A stretch of 64,000 nucleotides of DNA. Source: Arcticimaribacter sp965277835 (lineage in GTDB: Bacteria; Bacteroidota; Bacteroidia; Flavobacteriales; Flavobacteriaceae). Below the pieces are notes generated by a model. It had not been told where the DNA came from. It searched no databases and was given only the letters and a program-made list of their open reading frames with translations. The stretch covers positions 1,302,001 through 1,366,000 of the forward strand of contig OZ255841.1 of NCBI GenBank assembly GCA_965277835.1, given 5' to 3'. The position numbers and the translations under genes are program-made. Each line of letters starts with the position of its first letter. Position 1 is the stretch's first letter. Positions 25,769 through 35,588 of this stretch are shown in pieces.

Positions 25769-28534
25769 CTAAAATTTAAAATTATAACTGATAGAAGGAA
25801 CAGGGATACCAAAAATTGTGCTTTGTAGCCCTTGAACCTCTCCATCTTGAGAAATAAAGAAAATAGAATACGGGTTTTTTCTCCCTAGAATGTTATACAC
25901 CGAAATACTCCAAAAACTATGTGCAAATTTCTTTATTTTATGGTTTCCTTCTATGTTTAGTCCAAAGTCAATTCTAAAGTAATCAGGGATTCTAAATTGA
26001 TTTCGATTACTATATAATACAAATTCAGATTGATTAAACGAATAGCTACCTACAGGAAACGTTACAGGTCTTCCGCTTTGGTATATAATGTTGCTAGATA
26101 AACTTACCCTTCTTGTAAATTTATAATTTAGTACTACACTGAGATCATGGGGTTTATCGAAGTTTGAAGGAAAATAATTTCCGCTATTTACACGTTCTTC
26201 TCTAAAAGGGCTATCTAGTTTTTGTAATGACCTAGAGTAGGTATATCCTATCCACCCTGTTAAGGTTCCGCTGTTTTTTCGGATTAAAAATTCAACCCCG
26301 TGGGAAACCCCACTTCCTTGAAGGACTTCTGTTTCTATTCTTTCATTTAATAATAAAGAAGCTCCTGTTTTGAAATCTAATAGCTCTTTTTGTTTTTTAT
26401 AAAACCCTTCTAAACTTATCTCATAGGTGTTTTCTTTTAGGTTTTTATAGAGTCCTAAAGAAATCTGTTGCGATTGTTGAGGTTTAATATTCTTGTCAGA
26501 AAGTTTCCAAGTATCAATAGGTGATGCTGTGGTTGCATTAGTTAAAGTGTGGATAAATTGATATATATTATGATATCCCATTTTTAAAGAAAAGCTATCA
26601 GAAAACAAATAGCGTCCTGAAAAACGTGCTTCCAAACCACCATACGTTTGAAATATTTCATTATTCTTATACGTAAACGTATTCTCTACAGATAAACTGC
26701 TTTTAGGACGATTTTCAAAATAAACAGATTGTGTACTAGGTCCTAAAGCAAAATAAAAAGGATAACGTAACCCTAAATCTAAAAGTAAACGGTTGTTTAC
26801 TTTAAAGTTATCCGAGATAAAAACGCCGTTTTCCAAAGCATATTCTTCTGCTATACGAACAGGCAATATAATATCTTGATTCGACAGCGGATTTTTTTCG
26901 CCTGGTGCAATGGCATAGTACTTACTCGAAACCCCATAACCAATTGTATGTTTTTCGTTTAATATTGAAGTAACTATAAACTTAAAATGTTTTTCATCAA
27001 TACTATATTTCTGAGTAAAGTTCCTAGAGACACTCCCGTCATAATCAATGTTAAACTGATAATTGCTATTTGATAGTTTAATATTTACAGAGTTTTTTTC
27101 ATTAAACTGATGCTCCCACTTTAAATTTAATACTCGGTTTTTATACCCATATAGTGAGTCTGAGGTGATGCTAAAAGTGTCATTACTAAAGTAGGCGAGT
27201 GCAGAAACTTTATCTTGAGGTGAAAACACATGATGATATTTAGCAATAGCGTCATAAAAATTCGCCTTACTATTTTTTAATTTTTCGTCTTCTAATAATT
27301 TCAAAACCCAGTCCGAATACGTGCCACGACCTCCAACCATTAAACTCGATTTATTTTTTTTAATAGGCACCTCTACTATGGCATTTGTAGTTACAGGCCC
27401 TAACGAAAATTCACCTTTAAATTTATCTTTAGACGGATTTTTACTTTTAATATCAAAAACTGAAGATAGTCTTCCTCCGTATTGTGCAGGAATAGCACCT
27501 TTGTAAATTGAAATATCTTGAATACTAAATGGGTTTAATGCGGGGAAGATTCCAAAAAAATGAGAAGGATTATATAATACAGCACCATCTAGGAGTATAA
27601 GGTTTTGGTCACTTTTACCTCCCCGAACATTAAACCCTGCTGCTCCTTCTCCTGCAGAGCTAACACCAGGGAGGGTCGTGGCAACTTTAAGAACATCTCG
27701 TTCTCCCATTACTAAAGGAATGTTTTTGGTCTCTTCGGCATCTAAATAATTAGTGCCTGCTGTGGCATTATTAATATTCTTTAAGGCAGACACACTTACA
27801 ATAACTTCATCTAAACTTTCGGAGACTTCATTAAGAGAAAAATCTAACGTACCATCATTGTACAAAAATGCTTCATATCGAATAGTTTCGATACCTAATG
27901 CTTGGGTTTCTATAAGATTAGCACCCGCAGGAAGAATAATTTCATAGGTGCCATCGGGGTTAGTTACTGTGCCTAAATTTTTAGATTTCTCTAAAACATT
28001 GACATTTGCAAGAGGCTGACCGTTTTCAGAATTACGTATAGTTCCTTTAAGAGTATATTCTTTTTGTTCGCGCCCTAATATCGCTTTCCCAATACGAACA
28101 ACTTTAGTTTGAACATTGTTTTTCGGAATCTTTCGTGTAGTTAGAATAGGTTGATTTTGTTCTTTTTGTAGATTGTCATCTATATTTTCTTCTTTAGTAA
28201 TTGCTTTTCTAAATGTTTCAGATAGAGAAGAATATATTATGGTGTTTTGTGTGAAAATAATCCGATTGTCATCAGTTTTAAAATAATTAATTGTTGTCTG
28301 CTCTAAGAGTTGATCTAAAATTTCTGTCAAAGTTTTATTTTCAAAATTCTTTGTTATTAAAATTCCTTCAATCCATTCTTCAGCGAAAAAAAATTGTTGA
28401 TCCGTTTTAAGCTCAACTTCTTCTATTACATAAATCAAGGGGCTATTTGAAAATGTAAATGAGTATCGCTTATCTTCTTGTGAAAAGCAGAAAAGAAAAA
28501 AGAAACTCAAAAAAACAAAGCCGCAATATTTCAT
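25769..28534 (-). CDS. TonB-dependent outer-membrane receptor with STN domain
   Basis: This 921-residue receptor has a signal peptide, an N-terminal STN/secretin-like domain (about 25-110), a carboxypeptidase-regulatory domain (YTLKGTIRNSENGQPLANVN, about 160-240), a plug (VMGERDVLKVATTLPGVSS, GAAGFNVRGGKSDQNLILLD) and a barrel to the C-terminal aromatic residue. STN domains usually signal to an anti-sigma factor, but no sigma/anti-sigma pair is in this window. The gene overlaps the upstream hypothetical gene by 4 bases and abuts the DUF4249 gene. Substrate unknown; there is no SusD partner, which argues against a glycan receptor of the Sus type. Confidence 0.93.
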   Translation of the reverse strand: MKYCGFVFLSFFFLFCFSQEDKRYSFTFSNSPLIYVIEEVELKTDQQFFFAEEWIEGILITKNFENKTLTEILDQLLEQTTINYFKTDDNRIIFTQNTIIYSSLSETFRKAITKEENIDDNLQKEQNQPILTTRKIPKNNVQTKVVRIGKAILGREQKEYTLKGTIRNSENGQPLANVNVLEKSKNLGTVTNPDGTYEIILPAGANLIETQALGIETIRYEAFLYNDGTLDFSLNEVSESLDEVIVSVSALKNINNATAGTNYLDAEETKNIPLVMGERDVLKVATTLPGVSSAGEGAAGFNVRGGKSDQNLILLDGAVLYNPSHFFGIFPALNPFSIQDISIYKGAIPAQYGGRLSSVFDIKSKNPSKDKFKGEFSLGPVTTNAIVEVPIKKNKSSLMVGGRGTYSDWVLKLLEDEKLKNSKANFYDAIAKYHHVFSPQDKVSALAYFSNDTFSITSDSLYGYKNRVLNLKWEHQFNEKNSVNIKLSNSNYQFNIDYDGSVSRNFTQKYSIDEKHFKFIVTSILNEKHTIGYGVSSKYYAIAPGEKNPLSNQDIILPVRIAEEYALENGVFISDNFKVNNRLLLDLGLRYPFYFALGPSTQSVYFENRPKSSLSVENTFTYKNNEIFQTYGGLEARFSGRYLFSDSFSLKMGYHNIYQFIHTLTNATTASPIDTWKLSDKNIKPQQSQQISLGLYKNLKENTYEISLEGFYKKQKELLDFKTGASLLLNERIETEVLQGSGVSHGVEFLIRKNSGTLTGWIGYTYSRSLQKLDSPFREERVNSGNYFPSNFDKPHDLSVVLNYKFTRRVSLSSNIIYQSGRPVTFPVGSYSFNQSEFVLYSNRNQFRIPDYFRIDFGLNIEGNHKIKKFAHSFWSISVYNILGRKNPYSIFFISQDGEVQGLQSTIFGIPVPSISYNFKF

Positions 28535-29253
28535 TTCTTAGACCTGAGGTTTATAGCGTTTTCAAAACGATTAAGTAATTGTTCAATATAATAATCGGAT
28601 TTTTCTTTTTTAAGTGCTTTTAACTCATCTTCAATATCTAAAAGAATAGATTTAAAATTCGGAAAAACTCTAATAAGTGTTTTTATCGACTTTAGTTTAA
28701 TATACGGAGCGTTTGAAGTTTTAATATAATAAACGGCCTTATCCTTAAAATCATAATACGCTATTTTTGCATCTGTTTTTTTGAGTTTCTTTTTTAGGTG
28801 CTTTTTAATTACTCGGAATTGTTTGTTTGATGAAATAATCTCGAAATACCCTGGTTCAATTATTCCTATATCTAAATACTCGAAAGAATTTCCAAAAATC
28901 GAAAAATAAGGTACATCCTTAGGCTCAACAATTAGAAGTGGAATCCCTGGAGCCTCACTATGTTTTAATATAAGTCTGTCTTCAAAAACATTATATACTG
29001 CTAAAATTTCAAAATAGTTTATGTCTTTAAAACGTACTGTTGCTTTAGAGAAGCCTTCGTTTTTGAAAAACGGTCGGAAGTCATTAACTACATTAAAAGG
29101 AGGTTTATATATTTCTTTATCATAAAGTGCATCGCTATATATGTTTGCTATCTCGTCATAAACAGAGCTTACTATTTGTACTTGACTATAACCTTTCGAA
29201 ACAAAAGAAAAATAAAATACTATAATGAAATAACACTTTCTTGAAAATAGCAT
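28531..29253 (-). CDS. Secreted hypothetical protein at head of TonB-receptor operon
   Basis: The 240-residue protein has a signal peptide ending GYSQ and a basic C-terminal half (KKHLKKKLKKTDAKIAYYDF) that ends in a helix. No family was recognised. Its stop overlaps the receptor start as ATGA, so it is translationally coupled to the receptor. A -7-like TACATTTG on the minus strand at 29329-29336 lies about 75 bases upstream and may be the operon promoter. A periplasmic accessory of the receptor is a reasonable guess from position only. Confidence 0.7.
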   Translation of the reverse strand: MLFSRKCYFIIVFYFSFVSKGYSQVQIVSSVYDEIANIYSDALYDKEIYKPPFNVVNDFRPFFKNEGFSKATVRFKDINYFEILAVYNVFEDRLILKHSEAPGIPLLIVEPKDVPYFSIFGNSFEYLDIGIIEPGYFEIISSNKQFRVIKKHLKKKLKKTDAKIAYYDFKDKAVYYIKTSNAPYIKLKSIKTLIRVFPNFKSILLDIEDELKALKKEKSDYYIEQLLNRFENAINLRSKK

Positions 29254-29450
29254 AAGTAACTTCTAGGAATTAACTCTAATGTTTTAATATAACTTTCGTA
29301 ATCTATGCAGGAAGTTTTCGCCTCTATTCAAATGTAATAAAAAGCTTTTCTATTTCTTTAGATTTAATAGCCCAAGTTGATAGCTGATGTGAAACTTTAA
29401 AACTATTCGAAAGATATTGCTTTGATATATTTATTATAACCTGAAAATAT

Positions 29451-29482
29451 AAAAACTACTATAATATATTATAGTAGTTTTT
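29451..29482. terminator. Perfect 32-base palindrome, probable bidirectional terminator
   Basis: Two 16-base arms starting AAAAACTACTATAAT form a perfect hairpin with A-tract and T-tract ends. It lies 73 bases past the end of the leftward GIY-YIG gene and before the TonB operon. The stem has little GC, so terminator strength is uncertain. Confidence 0.65.
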
Positions 29483-29554
29483 AATATGTAAGTTCTTATT
29501 GATTATAACTGAATTATCTGGAACAGCTTTTCTGTTTATTGAAGCATTTATTTT

Positions 29555-30163
29555 TTAAAAATCCTCTCCTTCTTTATTAAAAACTATTTCAATTTGTTCT
29601 CCATGTTCTCCCAAAAGATGGGATTGCTTTAATGGAATATTAATAGAACCCATTTCGTAATATGTTTTTCCTAGTGTAACAATAAAAAAATCTTCTGAGT
29701 TTTCTTTGACATCTAAATTCTCAATTTTATTAATTTCAGATTCTGACTAACTACCATTCCATTCGGGCTTCTCAATTTCTATTATTGAATCCTTTAATCC
29801 AGCAGCTAAATTAATATTATACTTACCCCATTTAATTGGGAAAATATCATTCAACACTAATATTGAAATTGATTTGCTCGTTCTCTTAATTAAATTATTA
29901 TGAATTTTATGGTGAGTGCTTTCTCCATTACCTCGTATGTAATTATTAATGCTCTTTTCTATGGTTTGAGTTGTTTTACCAACATAAAGGATTTTACTAT
30001 TCTTTTCATCAAAGAAAATATATAGCGCGTTTGAAATTAGAATTTCGTTTTCCTTATTTCCATTTAGTTCATAAGACAATGAATTATTTTCAACTTTCCA
30101 AAAACCGATTTTTGAAAAATTTAAATCATAAAAATCTTCTAATCCCATATTTTTTGACATCAT
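29555..30163 (-). pseudogene. GIY-YIG nuclease-family gene interrupted by in-frame TAG
   Basis: The first 138 codons give a GIY-YIG-type domain (ALYIFFDEKNSKILYVGKTT, NNYIRGNGESTHHKIHNNL, then IEIEKPEWNGS). A TAG at 29747-29749 stops it. The same frame then continues 63 codons of normal protein (DFFIVTLGKTYYEMGS, LKQSHLLGEHGEQIEIVF) to a TAA at 29555. GIY-YIG proteins I recall have this C-terminal domain fused, so a single nonsense change seems to have split a gene of about 202 residues. A short active domain, or readthrough, is possible. No phage or restriction gene is next to it. Confidence 0.75.
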
Positions 30164-30260
30164 TATAAAATTAATTTATAAACCTAATAAAAATGATGAA
30201 CATACTAATGAAAAAATTGACTTAAAAAAATCTTGTGGTATAATAAAAAGCTTAAAGTAA

Positions 30261-30992
30261 TTATTCTTCAAAAACAAGATGTTCAGTAGACACCATAAAC
30301 TCGCTTATCTTTTCTTTAATTTCTGTCAATCTGTTTACCTGTAATGTAGCGAATCTTCGTCTTTGTTGTGTTATACTTTTTATAGTAAATCTCGTTTTTG
30401 GGTCGTTTATTTTATCATTAGCAATACCGTATGCTGTAGAATAAAACTCCAACTTGTTTTGCCAAATGTACTTGCTGTAAAAATCTTCGATAACAAGATT
30501 ATTCTTCATTGATATTTTTTCTATTTCATGAAGTGATCGGTAAATTTCTATTATCCTTTCTTTGTTATTACTATTCATCATAATCTCAAAATCCCCTGTT
30601 GACTTTAACTCGTCATATGTTTTATAAATAACACTGAATGTACGCGAACCAGCAGATTTTCGCAGGTATATATATAAACTATCAAGCTTTTCTTGATACG
30701 TGTTATTGTCCATAATATTTAAGGCATTAGAAGCATACGTTATATAGTGCCCATGATCTTTTATCAAGCCTGTTAAGATTTCATCTTGTTTGCTTAGGTC
30801 ATATCTAATGCTTTGCAAGTATTTATGTTCAGCCGTTCTATTTTCTCTTCTATGATTCCAATTATTAACTTGAAGGGCAAGCAAAATACCAACCATAACA
30901 AGAAATATTTCTCCAATTGCATATAATACATAAAACCTATAATTCTTATCGTGAATTACTTTATATCTTATTTTCTTAAAATATACTATCAT
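30261..30992 (-). CDS. DUF6090-family membrane protein
   Basis: The 243-residue protein has the hallmark of the family near its N-terminus: YAIGEIFLVMVGILLALQVN followed by NWN, a single membrane span with a conserved Gly-Ile pattern. The C-terminal part is helical and polar (YDELKSTGDFEIMMNSNNKE). DUF6090 proteins occur in large numbers in Flavobacteriia; their function is unknown. The start fits the usual short N-terminus before the span. It stands alone. Confidence 0.85.
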   Translation of the reverse strand: MIVYFKKIRYKVIHDKNYRFYVLYAIGEIFLVMVGILLALQVNNWNHRRENRTAEHKYLQSIRYDLSKQDEILTGLIKDHGHYITYASNALNIMDNNTYQEKLDSLYIYLRKSAGSRTFSVIYKTYDELKSTGDFEIMMNSNNKERIIEIYRSLHEIEKISMKNNLVIEDFYSKYIWQNKLEFYSTAYGIANDKINDPKTRFTIKSITQQRRRFATLQVNRLTEIKEKISEFMVSTEHLVFEE

Positions 30993-31379
30993 TAATTTGA
31001 ATCTTACTTTTTGATTTAAACATTATTTACAACCCAAAAAAATTAATCAATCTACTACTTCCAAGTATGTCTAGAAGTAGCTATTTCATTAATATTTTAG
31101 GATGAGTGGTATTTCTTATTCGGTCAAATATAATGATTTTAAACCCGAATTTACTTTTCTTCTTTCTTAAAAAAAGAACCATAGGGTTAAGGTATTTATA
31201 GCAACAACTACAGCCATTTTTATGTTCATTTTAGGGTTAAAAAGATAATTACTAATTAGCCAAATGAACTTTACAAACCGAAAACGTTTTAGTTTAAAGA
31301 GTAATAGATTAAAAATATTTTATGTTAATAGTTGCCTACCACACTATACCTTTAGTATGTATATATAAACCTATTTTCT
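30993..31379. other. Intergenic region upstream of the fructan locus
   Basis: This 387-base gap separates the leftward DUF6090 gene from the rightward GH32 gene. It is AT-rich with no convincing reading frame. The only notable sequence is the CG-centred palindrome at 31279-31292, listed separately. I found no exact TAnnTTTG promoter element here. Confidence 0.6.
31279..31292. promoter_or_regulatory. Possible LacI-type operator upstream of GH32 gene
   Basis: AAAACGTTTT at 31281-31290 is a perfect palindrome with a central CG, the typical form of LacI-family operators. It lies 89 bases upstream of the fructan hydrolase start. No LacI regulator gene is in the window, so the assignment rests on sequence form and position only. 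Confidence 0.3.
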
Positions 31380-33347
31380 ATGTATTTGAAAAAAAATATT
31401 TGTGCTGTAATTTCAGTTTACGTAATTCTTTTAGCTACTGGATGTCAGTCGTCTAGTGAACAAAAAAAGTCTTCTTTGCCAGTAAATAAAGAAAAATATA
31501 GACCCTCATACCATTTTACTCCTCAGAAAAACTGGATGAATGACCCTAATGGAATGGTTTATTATGAAGGAGAATATCACCTTTTTTATCAATATAATCC
31601 TTTTGGTAATACATGGGGGCATATGAGTTGGGGGCATGCCGTAAGTAAAGATTTAGTTCAGTGGGAGCATTTACCTCTTGCTTTGGCAGAAGAAAACGGT
31701 GTCATGATTTTTTCGGGATCGGCGGTAGTTGATTGGAATAATAGCTCGGGGTTTGGAATAGGAAATAAACCTCCTTTAGTTGCAATTTACACAGGACATG
31801 AAGAAGAAAATAGAAAACAATATCAAAGTATAGCATTTAGCAATGACAAGGGTAGAACATGGACAAAGTATGAAGGAAATCCTGTTTTAGATATTGGAAT
31901 GAGAGATTTTAGAGATCCTAAAGTCTTTTGGTATGGGCCAGATAAAAAATGGGTTATGGTTGTAGCACTATCGCTCGAAAGAAAGCTACATTTATATTCT
32001 TCTACAAATCTAAAAGATTGGACATTTTTAAGTGAGTTTGGTCCAGAAAATGGAGTTAATGGAATTTGGGAATGCCCAGACTTATTTGAAATGACAACTT
32101 CCGATGGATATAAAAAATGGGTGTTAGGCATTAACTTAGGGAGACATAGTGTAGCAGGAGGTTCTGGGGGACAATATGTTGTTGGGCATTTTGATGGAAC
32201 AAACTTTGTTAAAGACGAAGAACCTAATGTAGATAGACAGGCTTATGTACCACCAACAGATTTTATAGCTATAACTGATAATTTTAATATAGATAAAGAC
32301 ATAACTGTTGAAACAAACACCCTTTTGAAGCAACAATTCTTTACTCATAAAAGCACTGAAAATAGCTTTATTTCAGAACCATTTACTTTAAAATCGGATT
32401 ATATAAATTTTGCAATGACAACCGTAGCTTCGAGTGAGTATAACCCAGCTATTGAACTTTGGGTGGGGGATAAACGTATTCGAAGTACTGCTAATAACGA
32501 GATTAATTATTTTGAATGGAAATCATGGAATGTTGAAAATTACAAAGGTCAAGAAGCACTATTAAAAATTGATAAATCAATGTTAAACCCAGAGGTACAT
32601 CTTGTAGTAGATGCGCTTCATTTGAGTAATGAACCAGCATTCAACTTAGCTGAGCGTACTAAGTGGATGGATTTTGGTACCGATTTTTATGCTGCGGTAA
32701 GTTGGAGTGATGTGCCAAAAGAAGACGGAAGACGTATATGGATTGGATGGATGAATAATTGGCATTATGCTACTACAATTCCTTCGGGTAACTGGCGGAG
32801 TAGTATGTCAATTGCCAGAAGTCTAAAATTAATTAAAAGCGGGGAAGGATATTCTTTAATTCAAGAACCACTAGAAGAATTAAAAAAATATAGAACTCCT
32901 GTTTATCAAGCAAAACAAATTTCTTTAAAGGATTTTAGGGAGCAAGCAGACAAACTTGATATTGGAGATCAATTCGAAGTAATATTAGAGATGGAAGTAA
33001 AAAATGCAGAGCAAATTGAAATGTATTTTGGTAACCCTAAAACTCCTGCAATACATTGGGTATACAATGTAAAGACGCAACTTGTAAATACTGCACGACT
33101 AACAAATGGTAATGAATATTTCCATCCTAAATTTAGTAATCAACAACAGTTTAAAGTTGAATTAAAAAATGGAACATTGAAACTACGCTTTTTTGTAGAC
33201 AGGAACTCTCTTGAAATTTTTCATCAAGAGGGATCAGAAGTTTTTACACAGCTTATGTATCCTGTGGATGATGACTTTAAGTGGGGTATTAAATCGGAAC
33301 AAGAAAATAATATTAGTTTAGAAGAAATATCTATTTATAAATTATAA
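31380..33347 (+). CDS. GH32 fructan hydrolase (levanase/inulinase-type) lipoprotein
   Basis: This is a surface or periplasmic enzyme cleaving beta-fructosidic bonds. The 655-residue lipoprotein has lipobox LATGC (Cys22), the nucleophile motif NWMNDPNG (Asp55), the transition-state stabiliser RDP (178-180), and the acid/base WECPDL (Glu231), so the catalytic triad is intact. A block of about 145 residues (roughly 277-425) is inserted before WMDFGTDFYAAVSW, splitting the propeller; it reads like a beta-sandwich. A C-terminal beta-sandwich ends the protein. The sugar porter starts 9 bases downstream. Whether it prefers levan, inulin or sucrose cannot be told. Confidence 0.95.
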   Translation: MYLKKNICAVISVYVILLATGCQSSSEQKKSSLPVNKEKYRPSYHFTPQKNWMNDPNGMVYYEGEYHLFYQYNPFGNTWGHMSWGHAVSKDLVQWEHLPLALAEENGVMIFSGSAVVDWNNSSGFGIGNKPPLVAIYTGHEEENRKQYQSIAFSNDKGRTWTKYEGNPVLDIGMRDFRDPKVFWYGPDKKWVMVVALSLERKLHLYSSTNLKDWTFLSEFGPENGVNGIWECPDLFEMTTSDGYKKWVLGINLGRHSVAGGSGGQYVVGHFDGTNFVKDEEPNVDRQAYVPPTDFIAITDNFNIDKDITVETNTLLKQQFFTHKSTENSFISEPFTLKSDYINFAMTTVASSEYNPAIELWVGDKRIRSTANNEINYFEWKSWNVENYKGQEALLKIDKSMLNPEVHLVVDALHLSNEPAFNLAERTKWMDFGTDFYAAVSWSDVPKEDGRRIWIGWMNNWHYATTIPSGNWRSSMSIARSLKLIKSGEGYSLIQEPLEELKKYRTPVYQAKQISLKDFREQADKLDIGDQFEVILEMEVKNAEQIEMYFGNPKTPAIHWVYNVKTQLVNTARLTNGNEYFHPKFSNQQQFKVELKNGTLKLRFFVDRNSLEIFHQEGSEVFTQLMYPVDDDFKWGIKSEQENNISLEEISIYKL

Positions 33348-33356
33348 TTTCCCCTT

Positions 33357-34673
33357 ATGAATAAAGTATTTAAAATTTCGTTGATTTCTGCACTTGCAGG
33401 GTTTCTATTTGGTTTTGACACTGTTGTCATTTCAGGAGCAGACAAACAGTTACAAACTCTTTGGGGAACCTCAGACCTTTTTCATGGGACTTTCATAATG
33501 TCAATGGCACTTTGGGGTACGGTTCTAGGGGCTATATTTGCGAGCTACCCTTGTAATTATTTCGGAAGAAAAAAAACGCTTGTAGCAATAGGTGTTCTAT
33601 ATTTTATTTCGGCTCTTGGATCTGGGCTTGCTACAGACCCCTATAGTTTTTCGATTTTCAGATTTATAGGCGGAATAGGTGTAGGTCTCTCTACAATTGC
33701 TGCCCCAACCTATGTTTCCGAAATAGCGCCTGCAAACAAAAGAGGTCGTCTTGTAGCTTTATATCAGTTCAATATTGTATTAGGTATTCTAATCGCTTTT
33801 ATATCTAATTTTATTTTAAAAGACTTTGGCGATCAACCTTGGAGATGGATGGTTGGTGTTGAAGCCATACCTGCAATTTTATACTTAATAGGTATCTCAG
33901 TGGTTCCCAAAAGCCCTCGATGGGTATTATTTAAAAAGAACGACCTAAAGCAAGCACAAGCTATTTTCAAAGAAATTAATGGAAAAGAATTAACAGCCGA
34001 AGAAATAGAAGAGATAAAAGAAAATCAGCAACAAGCAGATAAAAAACCTCTATTCTCCAAAACATATCAATTCCCTATTTTATTAGCTTTTCTAATTGCA
34101 TTTTTCAATCAACTATCTGGAATTAATGCTTTTCTATATTACGCGCCTCGTATTTTTGAAGCGGCAGGACTACAAGAAAGCGGAGCTTTATTGAGCAGTA
34201 TAGGAATTGGTATTACCAATTTACTTTTCACCTTATTAGGGTTATATTTAATTGATAGAATAGGAAGACGACTCCTTATGATTATAGGCTCAATAGGATA
34301 TATTATTTCGCTTACACTTGTAGCTATTGCATTTTTGCAAGGATGGCAAGGTATAAGTATACCTATATTCTTATTCCTTTTTATAGCTTCCCACGCAATA
34401 GGTCAAGGTGCTGTTATTTGGGTGTTTATTTCGGAAATATTCCCCGATAGTTTACGCGCACAAGGACAATCGTTTGGGTCTTCGGTGCATTGGGTTTTAG
34501 CAGCATTAATTACATTGTTTATGCCTACGGCGCTTTCCGCTTTTCCGAACCCAGGTTTTGTCTTTTTAATATTTTCGGGAATGATGGTACTACAACTCAT
34601 TTTTGTGTTATATATGATGCCAGAAACCAAAGGAATTTCATTGGAACGGTTATATAAAATACTAACAAAATAA
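33357..34673 (+). CDS. MFS sugar porter (probable fructose transporter)
   Basis: The 438-residue, 12-span protein of the sugar porter family imports hexose with protons. It contains FGFDTVVISGAD in the first span, GRKKTLV in the 2-3 loop, VPKSPRWVLFKK, QLSGINAFLYYAP, GRRLLMI and the C-terminal PETKGISLERL, all family signatures. It lies between a GH32 hydrolase and a PfkB kinase, so fructose is the likely substrate. The basis for fructose is context, not the sequence itself. Confidence 0.92.
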   Translation: MNKVFKISLISALAGFLFGFDTVVISGADKQLQTLWGTSDLFHGTFIMSMALWGTVLGAIFASYPCNYFGRKKTLVAIGVLYFISALGSGLATDPYSFSIFRFIGGIGVGLSTIAAPTYVSEIAPANKRGRLVALYQFNIVLGILIAFISNFILKDFGDQPWRWMVGVEAIPAILYLIGISVVPKSPRWVLFKKNDLKQAQAIFKEINGKELTAEEIEEIKENQQQADKKPLFSKTYQFPILLAFLIAFFNQLSGINAFLYYAPRIFEAAGLQESGALLSSIGIGITNLLFTLLGLYLIDRIGRRLLMIIGSIGYIISLTLVAIAFLQGWQGISIPIFLFLFIASHAIGQGAVIWVFISEIFPDSLRAQGQSFGSSVHWVLAALITLFMPTALSAFPNPGFVFLIFSGMMVLQLIFVLYMMPETKGISLERLYKILTK

Positions 34674-34681
34674 ATTGATTA

Positions 34682-35563
34682 ATGCTATATGCTGTTTGCT
34701 TTGGCGAGGTTCTTTGGGATATTTTTCCTGATGGTAAAAAGTTAGGGGGAGCTCCGCTAAATGTTGCTTTAAGAATGAATTCTTGTGGTGTCGAAACTAA
34801 TATGATTAGTGGTGTTGGTAATGATGTATTAGGAAAAGAAATTCTTGATACAATTCGAAAAAAAGGAATAGACACACAATATATTCAAATAAACAACAAT
34901 TTTGATACAGGTACTGTTACGGTTACTTTAAATACTAGCGGTTCTGCTTCTTATGAAATTAATCATCCTGTGAGCTGGGATAAGATTAGCATTAATTCTT
35001 CTTATATAGACTTAGTAACTAAAAGTAGCGCTTTTATTTTTGGAAGTTTAATAGCACGAGATGAGGTCTCAAAAAAATGCTTATTAGAATTATTAGATTA
35101 TGCAACGTATAGTGTTTTCGATGTAAATTTACGCCCGCCTCATTACAATATTGAAGACCTCAATTTGTTGATGAAACGTGCAGATTTTATTAAATTTAAT
35201 GATGAAGAATTAATAGAAATAATAAATATGCTTGGCGTTGAAGAAGCAACACTTGAAAAGCAAATTATGTTCATTGCAAAACGAACCCAAACAAAATCGA
35301 TTTGTGTTACTCTTGGAGAAAAAGGAGCCGTTTTATACCATAATAATAAATTATATTATCAAAAAGGATACCCAATAAACGTTATAGATACAGTAGGTGC
35401 AGGGGATTCTTTCTTAGGAACACTTATAAGCAACTTATTGCAAAAGCATAGCCCTGACAAAGCCTTGGCTAAAGCTTGTGCAATGGGTGCGCTCGTAGCC
35501 CAAAGTAAAGGTGCAAACCCATTGATTTCAGAGCAAAAACTATTAGACTATATGCAACGCTAA
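34682..35563 (+). CDS. PfkB-family carbohydrate kinase, probable fructokinase
   Basis: The 293-residue ribokinase-fold protein has GGAPLNVALRM near the N-terminus and the catalytic DTVGAGDSFLGTLIS near the C-terminus. Phosphorylating imported fructose to fructose-6-phosphate fits its place as the last gene of the GH32 / porter / kinase locus (8 bases after the porter). Fructokinases of this size with the start CFGEVLWDIFPDG are typical of Bacteroidota. Other sugars cannot be excluded. Confidence 0.92.
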   Translation: MLYAVCFGEVLWDIFPDGKKLGGAPLNVALRMNSCGVETNMISGVGNDVLGKEILDTIRKKGIDTQYIQINNNFDTGTVTVTLNTSGSASYEINHPVSWDKISINSSYIDLVTKSSAFIFGSLIARDEVSKKCLLELLDYATYSVFDVNLRPPHYNIEDLNLLMKRADFIKFNDEELIEIINMLGVEEATLEKQIMFIAKRTQTKSICVTLGEKGAVLYHNNKLYYQKGYPINVIDTVGAGDSFLGTLISNLLQKHSPDKALAKACAMGALVAQSKGANPLISEQKLLDYMQR

Positions 35564-35588
35564 ATGACGTAATAATTTGAAAAGACTT

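Noticed and set aside
31380..33347. GH32 protein as a T9SS substrate
   Set aside because: It has a clear lipobox (Cys22) and ends in the family beta-sandwich without a sorting tail.
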